DNA of 64,000 bases from Nocardia cyriacigeorgica. Lineage in GTDB: Bacteria; Actinomycetota; Actinomycetes; Mycobacteriales; Mycobacteriaceae. The notes under the pieces were generated by a model, which was not told the origin of the DNA, searched no databases, and worked only from the letters and a program-made list of their open reading frames with translations. Below, one piece after another: positions 51,478-59,355 of the stretch; positions within the stretch are counted from its first letter, which is position 1, and each line of letters starts with the position of its first letter. The stretch spans positions 62,001 to 126,000 of the forward strand of contig NZ_JAAGUY010000001.1 in the NCBI RefSeq assembly GCF_010868145.1. Direction: 5' to 3'. A program made the translations under genes and the position numbers.

Positions 51478-51965
51478 GCGCCGGACTGGTCTGGGGCGCC
51501 ACCGAAGCCGAATGCGACGCCCCGCTGCCCTGCGATCAACTGGAACCGATCGCACTCAGTGCCGACCGGGCGATCAGCATCGCCGCACCGCCCTCTCTGG
51601 TCTTCGCGTGGTTGTGCCAGATGCGGGTGGCCACCTATAGCTATCGCATCGGAAACCGGTGGAAATCCAGTCCGCGGGTACGTGATCCGCAATTGACCGA
51701 CCTGGCGGTCGGCCAGCGCTTCATGGGGCAGTTCGATCTGGAATCGTTCGCATCCGGCAGGCATGTGACGCTACGTGCCGGCGATATCTGTGTCACCTAC
51801 GCGGTGCTGGCCGAGCGATCGGGCACACGGCTGGTCGTGCGGGTGCGGTTCGGGGGTCCCCGGCTGGTGGGCCGATTGCTCGCCGTCGGTGACGTGATCA
51901 TGATGCGCAAGCAGTTGCGGACATTGAAGGAGTTGGCCGAAGCCGAAGCCGCGGCGTCCTCCTGA
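51474..51965 (+). CDS. SRPBCC-family protein
   Basis: A 163-residue helix-grip protein. The typical SRPBCC features are present: a first strand around DRAISIAAPPSLVFAWLCQM (with W for the ligand cavity), and a C-terminal helix RLVGRLLAVGDVIMMRKQLRTLKELAE. The start ATG overlaps the previous gene's stop (ATGA), so both are made together. Such proteins bind lipids, polyketides or plant-hormone-like ligands, or act as cyclases; nothing here tells which. Transcription is presumably controlled by the divergent TetR. Confidence 0.82.
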   Translation: MSAGLVWGATEAECDAPLPCDQLEPIALSADRAISIAAPPSLVFAWLCQMRVATYSYRIGNRWKSSPRVRDPQLTDLAVGQRFMGQFDLESFASGRHVTLRAGDICVTYAVLAERSGTRLVVRVRFGGPRLVGRLLAVGDVIMMRKQLRTLKELAEAEAAASS

Positions 51966-52291
51966 GCGGGCTCGATCGTCGAATCCGGGACAGCCCGGCC
52001 CACTTTCGCCGATCCACTGAATTCCTCGTTCGATGTCGTGCAATGATGTCACCCGGAAAAGCGGCCGCTGCGGCGCGGTGATCGAGATGCCGTCGGCCAT
52101 GACCGGAGCACACATCGGGCTTTTCCTCGTCACACCGATCGACACTGCTCGACCACGCACCGTCGCAGACCTGATCGATAGCTCGCCGAGTCGCGCCACG
52201 CCGACCGTTCGCACTATGTACGGGACCGTGCGCTGACCACTGTTCGGGTCTGCTTCCGGAGCATGTCAACCGTTCGAACGTGGAAAGGACT
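51966..52291. other. Gene-free 326-bp stretch before the P450 gene
   Basis: No convincing gene was found on either strand. A 67-codon open frame on the plus strand (52033-52236) has no ribosome-binding site and no family resemblance. The stretch presumably holds the P450 promoter; no clear dyad was seen. Confidence 0.5.
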
Positions 52292-53611
52292 GTGGCACGT
52301 GCACTACCTGGATTCATGGCCGGACGCGGCATCGAAGGCCGGTGGTCGTTCGTGACGGCCGCACACCAGATTCTCGAGTTGACCGACGATTTCTATCAGG
52401 ACCCGCACGCCGTCTACCGGACGTTGCGTGAACGCGGTCCGATCCATCGGATCAGGTTGGACGGCGTCGTCGGCTGGCTGGTCGTCGATCATGAGGTCGC
52501 CAAGCAGGCCTTCGTCGAAACGAACATCAGCAAACGCATCGGGTCGCCGGAAGGTCAAGCGGTACTGGCCAAGCACGGCGCGGCCGGGATGTTCAATGCC
52601 GCGATCAACGACAACATGCTCTTCGCCGATCCACCGCAGCACACCCGGCTGCGCAGGCTGGTGTCCAAGGCGTTCGCCGGCCGCGCCATTCGCGGCCTCG
52701 GCCCGCGGATCACCGAGATCGCCGACACCCTGCTCGAAAATATGGCTGGGCGGGAGAGTGTCGACCTGCTCGACAGCTACGCCTTCCCGCTGCCGATCGC
52801 GGTGATCTGTGAACTGCTCGGCGTACCGGACGACGACAAGGACGATTTTCGTTCGTGGACAGCGGTTCTGGTGAACGAGTCGGCGCCCATCGAAGACCGC
52901 ACCAGCGCCGGGATCAGCTTCTTCACCTACCTCACCGAGCTGATCGCCACCCGCACCGACGATCCGCGTGAGGATCTGCTGTCGGAGCTCATCATCGCCA
53001 AGGACGACGACGACCGGCTCGACCAGACCGAACTCATCGCCATGCTGTTCCTGCTGCTGGCGGCCGGGCACGAGACCACCGTCAACCTCATCGGCAACGC
53101 GGTGCTCGAGCTGCTGCGCGACCCCGCCCACGCCGAGCGGCTACGGCGCGATCCGGAGGCGATTCCGGCCTTCCTCGACGAGGTGCTGCGCTGTCAGGGC
53201 CCGGTGCACCTGGCCACGGCACGCTATACGACCGCGCCGATCACGTTGGGCGGCCAGGACATCGACGCAGGCGAATTCATCATGATCTCCCTCGCCGCCG
53301 CCAACCGCGACCCTCGGATGTTCGCCGATCCCGACCGCGTCGACCCCGCCCGAACCGACCACCGCCACATCGCCTTCGGCCACGGCATCCATTACTGCCT
53401 CGGCGCGGCCCTCGCCCGCACCGAAGCCACGATCGCCCTCACTCGTCTGCTCGACCGCATCCCGGATCTGTCATTGAACGCCGAGCTCGGCGAGCTGACC
53501 TGGCGGAAGAGTTTGCTCATCCGCGGGCTCGCCGAGCTGCCGGTGCGATTGGGTGTTTCGGAACCGGCCGCGTCGACGGTGGGAGATGGCGCGCAGTATT
53601 CGATGAACTGA
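52292..53611 (+). CDS. Cytochrome P450
   Basis: A 439-residue soluble P450 from a GTG preceded by GGAAAGGA; a GTG at 52280 would leave no ribosome-binding site. The haem-binding loop is FGHGIHYCLGAALARTEA with Cys at about 369, the I-helix motif is LLLAAGHETTVNLIGN (A-G-H-E-T-T), and the ExxR pair is in FLDEVLRCQGP. These features place it in the bacterial class I group that uses ferredoxin and ferredoxin reductase, none of which are adjacent. Substrate unknown; steroids, terpenes or fatty acids are the common ones for this group. Confidence 0.93.
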   Translation: MARALPGFMAGRGIEGRWSFVTAAHQILELTDDFYQDPHAVYRTLRERGPIHRIRLDGVVGWLVVDHEVAKQAFVETNISKRIGSPEGQAVLAKHGAAGMFNAAINDNMLFADPPQHTRLRRLVSKAFAGRAIRGLGPRITEIADTLLENMAGRESVDLLDSYAFPLPIAVICELLGVPDDDKDDFRSWTAVLVNESAPIEDRTSAGISFFTYLTELIATRTDDPREDLLSELIIAKDDDDRLDQTELIAMLFLLLAAGHETTVNLIGNAVLELLRDPAHAERLRRDPEAIPAFLDEVLRCQGPVHLATARYTTAPITLGGQDIDAGEFIMISLAAANRDPRMFADPDRVDPARTDHRHIAFGHGIHYCLGAALARTEATIALTRLLDRIPDLSLNAELGELTWRKSLLIRGLAELPVRLGVSEPAASTVGDGAQYSMN

Positions 53612-53622
53612 ACGGCCGGTGA

Positions 53623-53648
53623 CGGGCCGATGCCTCGCCATCGGCCCG
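53623..53648 (+). terminator. Hairpin terminator after P450
   Basis: CGGGCCGATG and CATCGGCCCG form a perfect 10-bp stem with a 6-nt loop, 11 bp after the P450 stop. Confidence 0.7.
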
Positions 53649-53653
53649 CATCC

Positions 53654-53668
53654 CGGGAATAGTTCCCG
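53654..53668. promoter_or_regulatory. Small dyad upstream of DinB gene
   Basis: CGGGAA-TAG-TTCCCG, perfect 6-bp arms, 23 bp upstream of the DinB-family start. May be an operator or a hairpin in the leader. Confidence 0.28.
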
Positions 53669-53691
53669 ATTCGGAGGGCTTGGACTCGGTT

Positions 53692-54204
53692 ATGACCAGT
53701 GCTGACTTGTTGATCGACGGGTTCGGCCGGATCCGGGAGAACGTGCACGGGGCGGTCGCGGGGTTGAGTGGTGCGGAGTTGGGGGCTCGGCTGGATGCGG
53801 AGGCCAGCTCGATTGCGTGGCTGGTGTGGCATCTGACGCGGGTGCAGGACGATCACATCGCGGATGTGGCTGGTGTCGAGCAGGTGTGGACCCGAGATGG
53901 GTGGGTGCGCAGGTTCGGGTTGCCGTTCGGTGAGGCGGACACCGGGTACGGGCACACCGCTTCCGACGTCGAGAAGCTCGTAGGCGTTTCGGCGGAGCTG
54001 CTGCTCGGGTATCACGATGCGGTGCATACCCAGACCGTCGAATACGTCTCCGGGCTCACCGATGCCGACCTCCCGCGGGTGGTCGATACGCGATGGGATC
54101 CGCCGGTGACGTTAGGTGTTCGCTTGATCAGCGTCATCGACGACGATATCCAGCACTCCGGGCAGGCGGCGTTCATTCGCGGCATGCTTCTTCGTCGGCG
54201 GTAG
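53692..54204 (+). CDS. DinB/DUF664-family protein
   Basis: A 170-residue four-helix-bundle protein. The opening LLIDGFGRIRENVHGAVAGLSGAELGARLDAEASSIAWLVWHLTRVQDDHIAD contains the family's metal-ligand histidines, WHLTRVQDDH, and a later His near VIDDDIQHSGQAAFIRGM completes the triad. DinB-like enzymes include mycothiol- and bacillithiol-dependent transferases. ATG 53692 is used; GGAGG is somewhat far upstream (about 14 bp) and a TTG at 53680 is too close to it. It is convergent with the ABC ATPase gene. Confidence 0.85.
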   Translation: MTSADLLIDGFGRIRENVHGAVAGLSGAELGARLDAEASSIAWLVWHLTRVQDDHIADVAGVEQVWTRDGWVRRFGLPFGEADTGYGHTASDVEKLVGVSAELLLGYHDAVHTQTVEYVSGLTDADLPRVVDTRWDPPVTLGVRLISVIDDDIQHSGQAAFIRGMLLRRR

Positions 54205-54259
54205 CTCGGCCGAGTCGGAGCCGGTGGGTGTGAGTGGCTCATTCGGCGGCGCGTGGCGA

Positions 54260-55063
54260 TTACGGGCCCGCGAGATCGGGGATGGGGGAGCGGGCCGTCC
54301 AGCGGTTGTGGGCGCGATCGACTTCGACCGGATGATCGAAGGTCGCCGAAATCGATTCGGTGGTGATGGTGTCCTCGGCGGTCCCGCGAGCGACAATGCG
54401 GCCGGCGGCGATCAACAGCGCATGCGTCGTGGTGCTCGGCAGTTCCTCGAGATGATGGGTGACCAGGATCGATGCGACCTCCGGATGCGTTCGGTCCAGT
54501 GCGTCGATGGTTTCGAGCAGCTGTTCGCGAGCCGCGACATCCAGGCCGGTGGAGGGTTCGTCGAGCAGCAGCAGGCGCGGTTCGGCGATGAGGGCGCGGG
54601 CGATGAGGGTGCGGCCGCGTTCGCCGTGTGACAGCGTCGGCCACACCTCGTCCGCCTTGCCGGACAAACCGACGGTCTCGATCATCGCGTGGGCGCGATC
54701 CAGGTCGGCGGCCGAAGGATTCCAGCGCATCGGGGTGTCGACGGTGCCGGTGATTCCGGTGAGGACGACGTCGCGGACGGTCAGCGGATAGCGCAGCGGA
54801 TGCCGCGGGTTCACATGTCCGATCGATCGCCGCAGCCGCTGCAACTCGACCCGGCCCAGCTGTTCGCCAAGGACCCGCACAGTGCCGGAGGTGGGATGGG
54901 TGACCGCGCCGCAGAATCCGAGCAGCGTGCTCTTACCCGCCCCGTTGGGGCCGAGTAGTGCCCAGTGTTCGCCGGCGCGCACAGTGAGCGAGATGCCGTC
55001 GAGGATCTGTTTGCCCTCGCGGCGGAAGGTCACCTCGGTCAGGTCGAGTACGGGCTGGGTCAC
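54260..55063 (-). CDS. Stand-alone ABC ATPase
   Basis: A 267-residue ATPase with Walker A GPNGAGKST (about 37-45), a HVNPRHPLRYPLTVRDVVLTG Q-loop region, signature LSHGERGRTLIARAL, Walker B LLLLDEPSTGLD and switch His in ILVTHHLEELP. It resembles the YlmA/ModF-type class, in which no permease is encoded nearby; none is found here. The GTG at 55063 overlaps the stop of the FadR-type regulator by 4 bp, so it is co-translated with a regulator rather than a permease. Role uncertain: trans partner for a permease elsewhere, or a regulatory/translation-type ATPase. Confidence 0.88.
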   Translation of the reverse strand: MTQPVLDLTEVTFRREGKQILDGISLTVRAGEHWALLGPNGAGKSTLLGFCGAVTHPTSGTVRVLGEQLGRVELQRLRRSIGHVNPRHPLRYPLTVRDVVLTGITGTVDTPMRWNPSAADLDRAHAMIETVGLSGKADEVWPTLSHGERGRTLIARALIAEPRLLLLDEPSTGLDVAAREQLLETIDALDRTHPEVASILVTHHLEELPSTTTHALLIAAGRIVARGTAEDTITTESISATFDHPVEVDRAHNRWTARSPIPDLAGP

Positions 55064-55731
55064 GCGAAGGCCTCCTTCAGGGCAGTCAAGTGGGAGCGGC
55101 TGAGTTCGGCTGCCGCCGTAGGATTCCGCGCCGCGATGGCGTCGGCGAGTTGCTCGTGCGCCGCGTGATCGGCCCGTTCGGACGGGACCGGCCGGATCTC
55201 GAGCATGTCGATCATGGCCAAGCGTAGGCGCGGCAGGAAGGCGTCGAAGAGCTGCACGAGGATGTCGTTGTGCGCCGCGAACAGCACCGCGCGGTGGAAT
55301 TCCATATCGGCGTCGACATGCTCGGCCACCGTCTGTCCCTCGACGGTGCGGGCGACCAGTGCTCGCCGCAGTGCGCGCAGGTCGGCGGGGGTGCGCCGGT
55401 GCGCGGCGAGCGCGGCGGCCTCGGCTTCGATGGCGATGCGCGCCTCGATCACCGAGGCGATGGTGGCGCGACGCAGCACGATGTCCCATTCCTCGGTGAC
55501 ATCGAGCGCGGTGACGAACACGCCAGCCCCCTGACGGCTCGCCAGCACGCCCTTACCGGCCAGTTCCCGGATCGCCTCCCGCACGGTCGAGCGCCCGACG
55601 CCCAGTTGCGCGGCCAACGTCGTCTCGCCGGGGAGCCGATGCCCCAGCGGCCATTCGCCACCGCGGATACGGCCGAGCAGCAATTCGGCCGCCTGCTCGG
55701 CCAACGGGTGACGCCGCACCTGGCTATCCAT
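55060..55731 (-). CDS. GntR-family regulator, FadR/FCD type
   Basis: A 223-residue regulator. The winged helix-turn-helix is in LLLGRIRGGEWPLGHRLPGETTLAAQLGVGRSTVREAIRELAGKGVLASRQGAGVFV (about 18-75), and the FCD ligand domain follows with ARIAIEAEAAALAAHRRT, DMEFHRAVLFAAHNDILVQLF and DHAAHEQLADAIAARN, giving the Asp/His metal-binding residues. FCD regulators bind carboxylic acids. It is divergent from the leuA leader with 46 bp between start codons, and first in a two-gene operon with an ABC ATPase. Confidence 0.91.
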   Translation of the reverse strand: MDSQVRRHPLAEQAAELLLGRIRGGEWPLGHRLPGETTLAAQLGVGRSTVREAIRELAGKGVLASRQGAGVFVTALDVTEEWDIVLRRATIASVIEARIAIEAEAAALAAHRRTPADLRALRRALVARTVEGQTVAEHVDADMEFHRAVLFAAHNDILVQLFDAFLPRLRLAMIDMLEIRPVPSERADHAAHEQLADAIAARNPTAAAELSRSHLTALKEAFA

Positions 55732-55777
55732 CGACGAACCTCTCTACTTGTCTGAGGAGTTGTGTATAGTCTAGGCC

Positions 55778-55822
55778 ATGCTCGTGCGCAGCCTGCTTCT
55801 CGTCCGCCACGGCGGGGCCTGA
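55778..55822 (+). CDS. leuA leader peptide
   Basis: A 14-codon open frame encoding [14 protein letters not shown], with four Leu codons (CTC, CTG, CTT, CTC), three of them in a row, starting 8 bp after a TATAGT -10-like box at 55765-55770. It ends inside the left arm of a GC hairpin and precedes leuA by 82 bp. This is the layout of actinobacterial leucine attenuators: ribosome stalling at the Leu codons when leucyl-tRNA is scarce. No other function is likely for the peptide. Confidence 0.72.
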   Translation: MLVRSLLLVRHGGA

Positions 55823-55844
55823 CCGATCGGCCACCCCGCCGTGG
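55778..55844 (+). promoter_or_regulatory. Leucine-responsive attenuator of leuA
   Basis: After the Leu codons the RNA can form CCACGGCGGGG paired with CCCCGCCGTGG (55807-55817 with 55834-55844), a perfect 11-bp stem whose left arm includes the last leader codons, with a small CCGATCGG dyad in the loop. Ribosome position should decide whether the stem forms and stops transcription. Confidence 0.65.
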
Positions 55845-55904
55845 GGTTACGTCGTCGGCCGGTCACCTCATTTCGTGACGGCCGCACGGCCAGGAAGCAG
55901 ACCC

Positions 55905-57671
55905 ATGACATCGCGTGCATTCCCCACCATCCACACCCCGCAAGGCGATACCGCCGGCAACGCTCCCGCGTGGAATCGCCAACGGCATTCCCGGATGCCG
56001 TCGCATCGCTACCGCACCGTGTACGACCGCGTGGAGGTGCCGCTCGTCGATCGTGGCTGGCCTGACGCACGGATCACCCAGGCGCCGCTGTGGGTGCCGG
56101 TCGACCTGCGCGACGGCAACCAGGCATTGGCCGAACCCATGGATCCCGAGCGCAAACGCCGGTTCTTCGAACTGCTGGTCGCCATGGGGTACAAGGAGAT
56201 CGAGGTCGGCTACCCGTCGGCCTCGCAGACCGATTTCGACTTCGTGCGCTTGCTGGCCGACACCGATATCGCGCCGCCGGACGTCACGATCGTCGTTTTC
56301 ACGCCGGCCCGGCGGGATCTGATCGAACGAACCGTCGCCTCGGTGCGTGGAATGCGCAACGAGGTGGTGATCCACATGTACACCGCCACCGCGCCGGTAT
56401 GGCGAGAAACAGTGCTGGGCAAGGACACCAGTGAACTCCGTGAGCTGATCCTGGCGGGCGGACGCGATGTGCTCGAATTCGCAGGCGATCTGTCGAATGT
56501 GCGGTTCGAGTTCTCGCCGGAGGTGTTCAACCTGACCGAACCGGGTTATGTCCGCGACATCTGTGACGCGATGACGGAGCTGTGGGATGCCACACCGCAA
56601 CGTCCGGTCATTCTGAACCTGCCCGCCACGGTGGAGGTGGCCACGCCGAATGTGTACGCCGATCAGATCGAATACATGCACCGCACATTGGCTCGACGCG
56701 ACAGCATCATCCTGTCGGTCCACCCGCACAACGATCGGGGCACCGGCATCGCCTGCGCCGAACTCGCGGTGCTGGCGGGTGCTCAGCGGGTGGAGGGCTG
56801 CGTATTCGGCAATGGTGAACGCACCGGCAATGTCGATATCGCCACGCTCGCTTTGAATCTGCATGCCCAGGGGGTGGATCCGATGATCGATTTCTCCGAT
56901 ATCGACGAGATCCGCCGCACCGTCGAATACTGCACCCGGCTGTCCGTACCGGAACGCCACCCCTACGTCGGCGATCTGGTGCATACCGCGTTCTCCGGCA
57001 CCCACCAGGACGCCATCAAGAAGGGTATGGCCGAACACCGCGCCCGAGCACTCGATTCGGGACGTCATGAGCGCGAGATCGAGTGGCAGGTACCGTATCT
57101 GCCGATCGACCCCGTCGATATCGGCCGCAGCTACGACGCCGTGATCCGAGTGAACTCCCAGTCCGGCAAGGGTGGGATCGCCTACCTGTTGCAGACCGAG
57201 TACGGCATGGATCTGCCGCGGCGGCTGCAGATCGACTTCGCTCGCCACGTACAGCACCACGCCGACGGAAGCGGCGGTGAAATCACCGCAGCCGAACTGC
57301 GCGAACTGTTCGACCGGACCTACCTGGACGCGATGTCGGACGCGGTAACCCTTGACCACTGGCAGACCGGCGAATCCACAACCACCGTCACCCTGACCGC
57401 CGAAAGCCGCACGCACACCAGCGAACACCGCGGTGTCGGACCGGTCGATGCGCTGACAGCCGCGCTCACGGAGCTGGGCCGGCCCATCGAGGTGCTGGCC
57501 CTGCACCAGCAGTCGCTCGGCTCAGGTAACGACAGCTCGGCGATCACCTACCTCGAATGCCGGATGAACGGCCGAACCGAATGGTCCTGCGGCCACAGCG
57601 ACTCCGTACTCACCGCGACCCTGGCAGCGGTCGTCCGTGCAGCGAACACGGTGGTGCCGTCGGCGGTGTGA
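55905..57671 (+). CDS. leuA: 2-Isopropylmalate synthase
   Basis: A 588-residue cytosolic enzyme that condenses acetyl-CoA and 2-ketoisovalerate, the first committed step of leucine biosynthesis. The catalytic segment [14 protein letters not shown] (HMGL-like) near residue 65, [11 protein letters not shown] and [18 protein letters not shown] are diagnostic, and the C-terminal 130 residues form the LeuA regulatory domain that binds leucine for feedback inhibition. The ATG at 55905 with AGGAAG upstream is used; a GTG at 55875 would extend it by 10 residues. It is preceded by a Leu-rich leader and attenuator. The actinobacterial long form lacks the tandem repeat array seen in M. tuberculosis LeuA. 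Confidence 0.97.
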   Translation: MTSRAFPTIHTPQGDTAGNAPAWNRQRHSRMPSHRYRTVYDRVEVPLVDRGWPDARITQAPLWVPVDLRDGNQALAEPMDPERKRRFFELLVAMGYKEIEVGYPSASQTDFDFVRLLADTDIAPPDVTIVVFTPARRDLIERTVASVRGMRNEVVIHMYTATAPVWRETVLGKDTSELRELILAGGRDVLEFAGDLSNVRFEFSPEVFNLTEPGYVRDICDAMTELWDATPQRPVILNLPATVEVATPNVYADQIEYMHRTLARRDSIILSVHPHNDRGTGIACAELAVLAGAQRVEGCVFGNGERTGNVDIATLALNLHAQGVDPMIDFSDIDEIRRTVEYCTRLSVPERHPYVGDLVHTAFSGTHQDAIKKGMAEHRARALDSGRHEREIEWQVPYLPIDPVDIGRSYDAVIRVNSQSGKGGIAYLLQTEYGMDLPRRLQIDFARHVQHHADGSGGEITAAELRELFDRTYLDAMSDAVTLDHWQTGESTTTVTLTAESRTHTSEHRGVGPVDALTAALTELGRPIEVLALHQQSLGSGNDSSAITYLECRMNGRTEWSCGHSDSVLTATLAAVVRAANTVVPSAV

Positions 57672-57678
57672 AGGTGTG

Positions 57679-57712
57679 CGGTGCGGTGATCGATCGCGGT
57701 TGCCGCACCGCC
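57679..57712 (+). terminator. Hairpin terminator after leuA
   Basis: GCGGTGCGG and CCGCACCGC form a perfect 9-bp stem with a 16-nt loop starting 8 bp after the leuA stop. Confidence 0.55.
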
Positions 57713-57775
57713 AACTTCGGTTGGTGCCCGTGCCACCCGGGGTGCAGTGGCCCCGGTTCGGAGAAACCGAGCGAG

Positions 57776-58297
57776 TTACTGGCCCGTGCGTCCGTCGATG
57801 CGTTCGCGGAGGAAGTCGGCGTGGCCGTTGTGGCGGGCGTATTCCTCGATCATGTGGAGGTAGACCCAGCGGAGGGTGTATTCGGTCCCGGTCACGGGGT
57901 GGTGGCAGCGGTGGTCGAGGGGGAGGTCGGCGACGGCGGCGTCGGCTAGTTCGGTTTCGAGCCGGTAGGTGGTGAGGTCGGTGGCGGGGTCGGCGTCGGG
58001 GACGTCGTCGAAGTCGCCGTCGGGGTTGGATTCGGAGCAGTAGAGGTAGTCGAGGGAGTCTCCGGCGGCGGTGACGCGGAACCAGCCGCGCTCGTTCTCG
58101 GTCAGGTGCCGGAGCAAGCCGTGTAGCGACATCGTCGACGGTGCAACGCAGCGCTGAGCGAGTTGCGCTGGGTCGAGGCCCGCGCATTTGAGCAGCAACG
58201 TCTGGCGGTGGTAGTCCAGCCAGGACTGCAGCATCGGCCGTTCATCGGCCAGGGACAACGTCTCGATCCGATCGATCTCGGGTGCGATCCACGCCAC
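57776..58297 (-). CDS. DinB/DUF664-family protein
   Basis: A 173-residue protein from a GTG at 58297, perhaps leaderless since TACAGT lies only 8 bp upstream. The DinB-type four-helix bundle is seen in ERPMLQSWLDYHRQTLLLKCAGLDPAQLAQRCV, LHGLLRHLTENERGWF and the C-terminal YTLRWVYLHMIEEYARHNGHADFLRERIDG, whose EEYARHNGHAD supplies the metal-binding His residues of the DUF664 group. It is a probable thiol-dependent transferase or metal protein. It lies downstream of a related mycothiol-dependent family gene on the same strand, separated by two strong hairpins. Confidence 0.86.
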   Translation of the reverse strand: MAWIAPEIDRIETLSLADERPMLQSWLDYHRQTLLLKCAGLDPAQLAQRCVAPSTMSLHGLLRHLTENERGWFRVTAAGDSLDYLYCSESNPDGDFDDVPDADPATDLTTYRLETELADAAVADLPLDHRCHHPVTGTEYTLRWVYLHMIEEYARHNGHADFLRERIDGRTGQ

Positions 58298-58386
58298 CGG
58301 GCGACTGTACCGTGCCGTATCCGGGACGCCGGGTGATTTTCGGCCGAATTCCGCGTATCGACGATTCGAGCAGTTGAACGCTCGCG

Positions 58387-58411
58387 CGCACCGACAGGGG
58401 GTGTCGGTGCG
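58387..58411 (-). terminator. Hairpin 2 after the isomerase-like gene
   Basis: CGCACCGACA and TGTCGGTGCG form a perfect 10-bp stem around GGGGG. Second of two adjacent hairpins downstream of the gene ending at 58468. Confidence 0.65.
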
Positions 58412-58425
58412 GCGATGACGCAGAA

Positions 58426-58456
58426 TGCTCAGCTCGGTCTGACACTGAGCTGAGCA
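58426..58456 (-). terminator. Hairpin 1 after the isomerase-like gene
   Basis: TGCTCAGCTC and GAGCTGAGCA form a perfect 10-bp stem with an 11-nt loop, 12 bp past the stop codon of the gene ending at 58468. Confidence 0.7.
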
Positions 58457-58467
58457 CGGACCAAGCG

Positions 58468-59097
58468 CTACCGTGCCGCGCTGAATCGGTCTGCCACCGG
58501 CCCGTGCAGATGACCGGCGGGTAAAGTGCGCCCGCACAGCACCATCAGCAGGTCCTGGGCGCGTCCGGTGAGTGGCGTGCCGGTGCCGTAACTCCAGTCG
58601 AGATCGTCGGCGCGCAGCTGGATGCCATTCAGGTCGACGCCGAAATACTTCACCTGTTTCGGCCGCACCGAATCGAGCACGAGCAGCAACCGGTCCGCTG
58701 GAACGCCCTGGTCGAGGCCGAGACCGACGGTGATGTCGAGCCCGTGGATGACGTCATGGCTGAGCGCGCCGACGAACCCACCGCCGGGTGGCTTCCACGG
58801 ATGGTTCACGTTGTTGCGCAGTGAGGCGAGCAGCTGCTCCGAGGTGAGGTCGGCGGCATCGGCGCGGGCACTGCGGTCGGCCATCCGATTGAAGTCGCCG
58901 CGCGCCTTGATCATGCCGAGGACGAACCGGGGTAGCGAGAAGCGGAACGGCATCGTGATATGTGCGACGACCTCGCGTACCCGCCAGCCCTCGCAGAGTG
59001 TCGGCGCATCCCAGCCGGCGTCGTCCAGCCCGGTCAGCACGTCGGCCAGGTATGTGCGCTGCGCGGCGATCGCGGCCCGGACATCGCTGTCGGTCAT
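58468..59097 (-). CDS. Maleylpyruvate isomerase-family, mycothiol-dependent-type protein
   Basis: A 209-residue protein with the N-terminal MDMPI domain: LADVLTGLDDAGWDAPTLCEGWRVREVVAHITMPF, then a His in HDVIHGLDITVGLG. The W-x-x-P-T-L-C-x-G-W and VAHI motifs are characteristic, and the three metal-ligand positions are plausible (His in VAHIT, Glu/Asp, His in HDVIHG). Such enzymes use mycothiol, consistent with an actinomycete. GAGGAGTTGACG precedes the ATG at 59097. Family is clear; the true reaction of this member is unknown. Confidence 0.88.
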   Translation of the reverse strand: MTDSDVRAAIAAQRTYLADVLTGLDDAGWDAPTLCEGWRVREVVAHITMPFRFSLPRFVLGMIKARGDFNRMADRSARADAADLTSEQLLASLRNNVNHPWKPPGGGFVGALSHDVIHGLDITVGLGLDQGVPADRLLLVLDSVRPKQVKYFGVDLNGIQLRADDLDWSYGTGTPLTGRAQDLLMVLCGRTLPAGHLHGPVADRFSAAR

Positions 59098-59355
59098 CGT
59101 CAACTCCTCACCATTCGACACATGGACAGGTGGGTACACCAGCCCCTCGTGAATAGGACGTGGCGAAGCCCCGGAACTCATCGCCGACCGGCCAGTGAAT
59201 CCGGCGGCCGCCACTTTGCCGCCGGTTCCGCCGATCCGGCTGGCCAGGACTCTGACCTGGCCTCCACCTCGCGCCGCAGATGGTCGTTGCGGTGATCCGA
59301 GGACGGCGCGGATCGGTTATGGTGTGCGGCAGTTTGCGTGGTGGAGGGAATTCGG

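Noticed and set aside
52033..52236. 67-codon frame upstream of the P450
   Set aside because: No ribosome-binding site, no similarity recognised, ordinary random frame.
55741..55770. Operator for the FadR-type regulator near the leuA leader promoter
   Set aside because: The region has TTGTGTATAG-like bases but no clean dyad of the expected GntR form.
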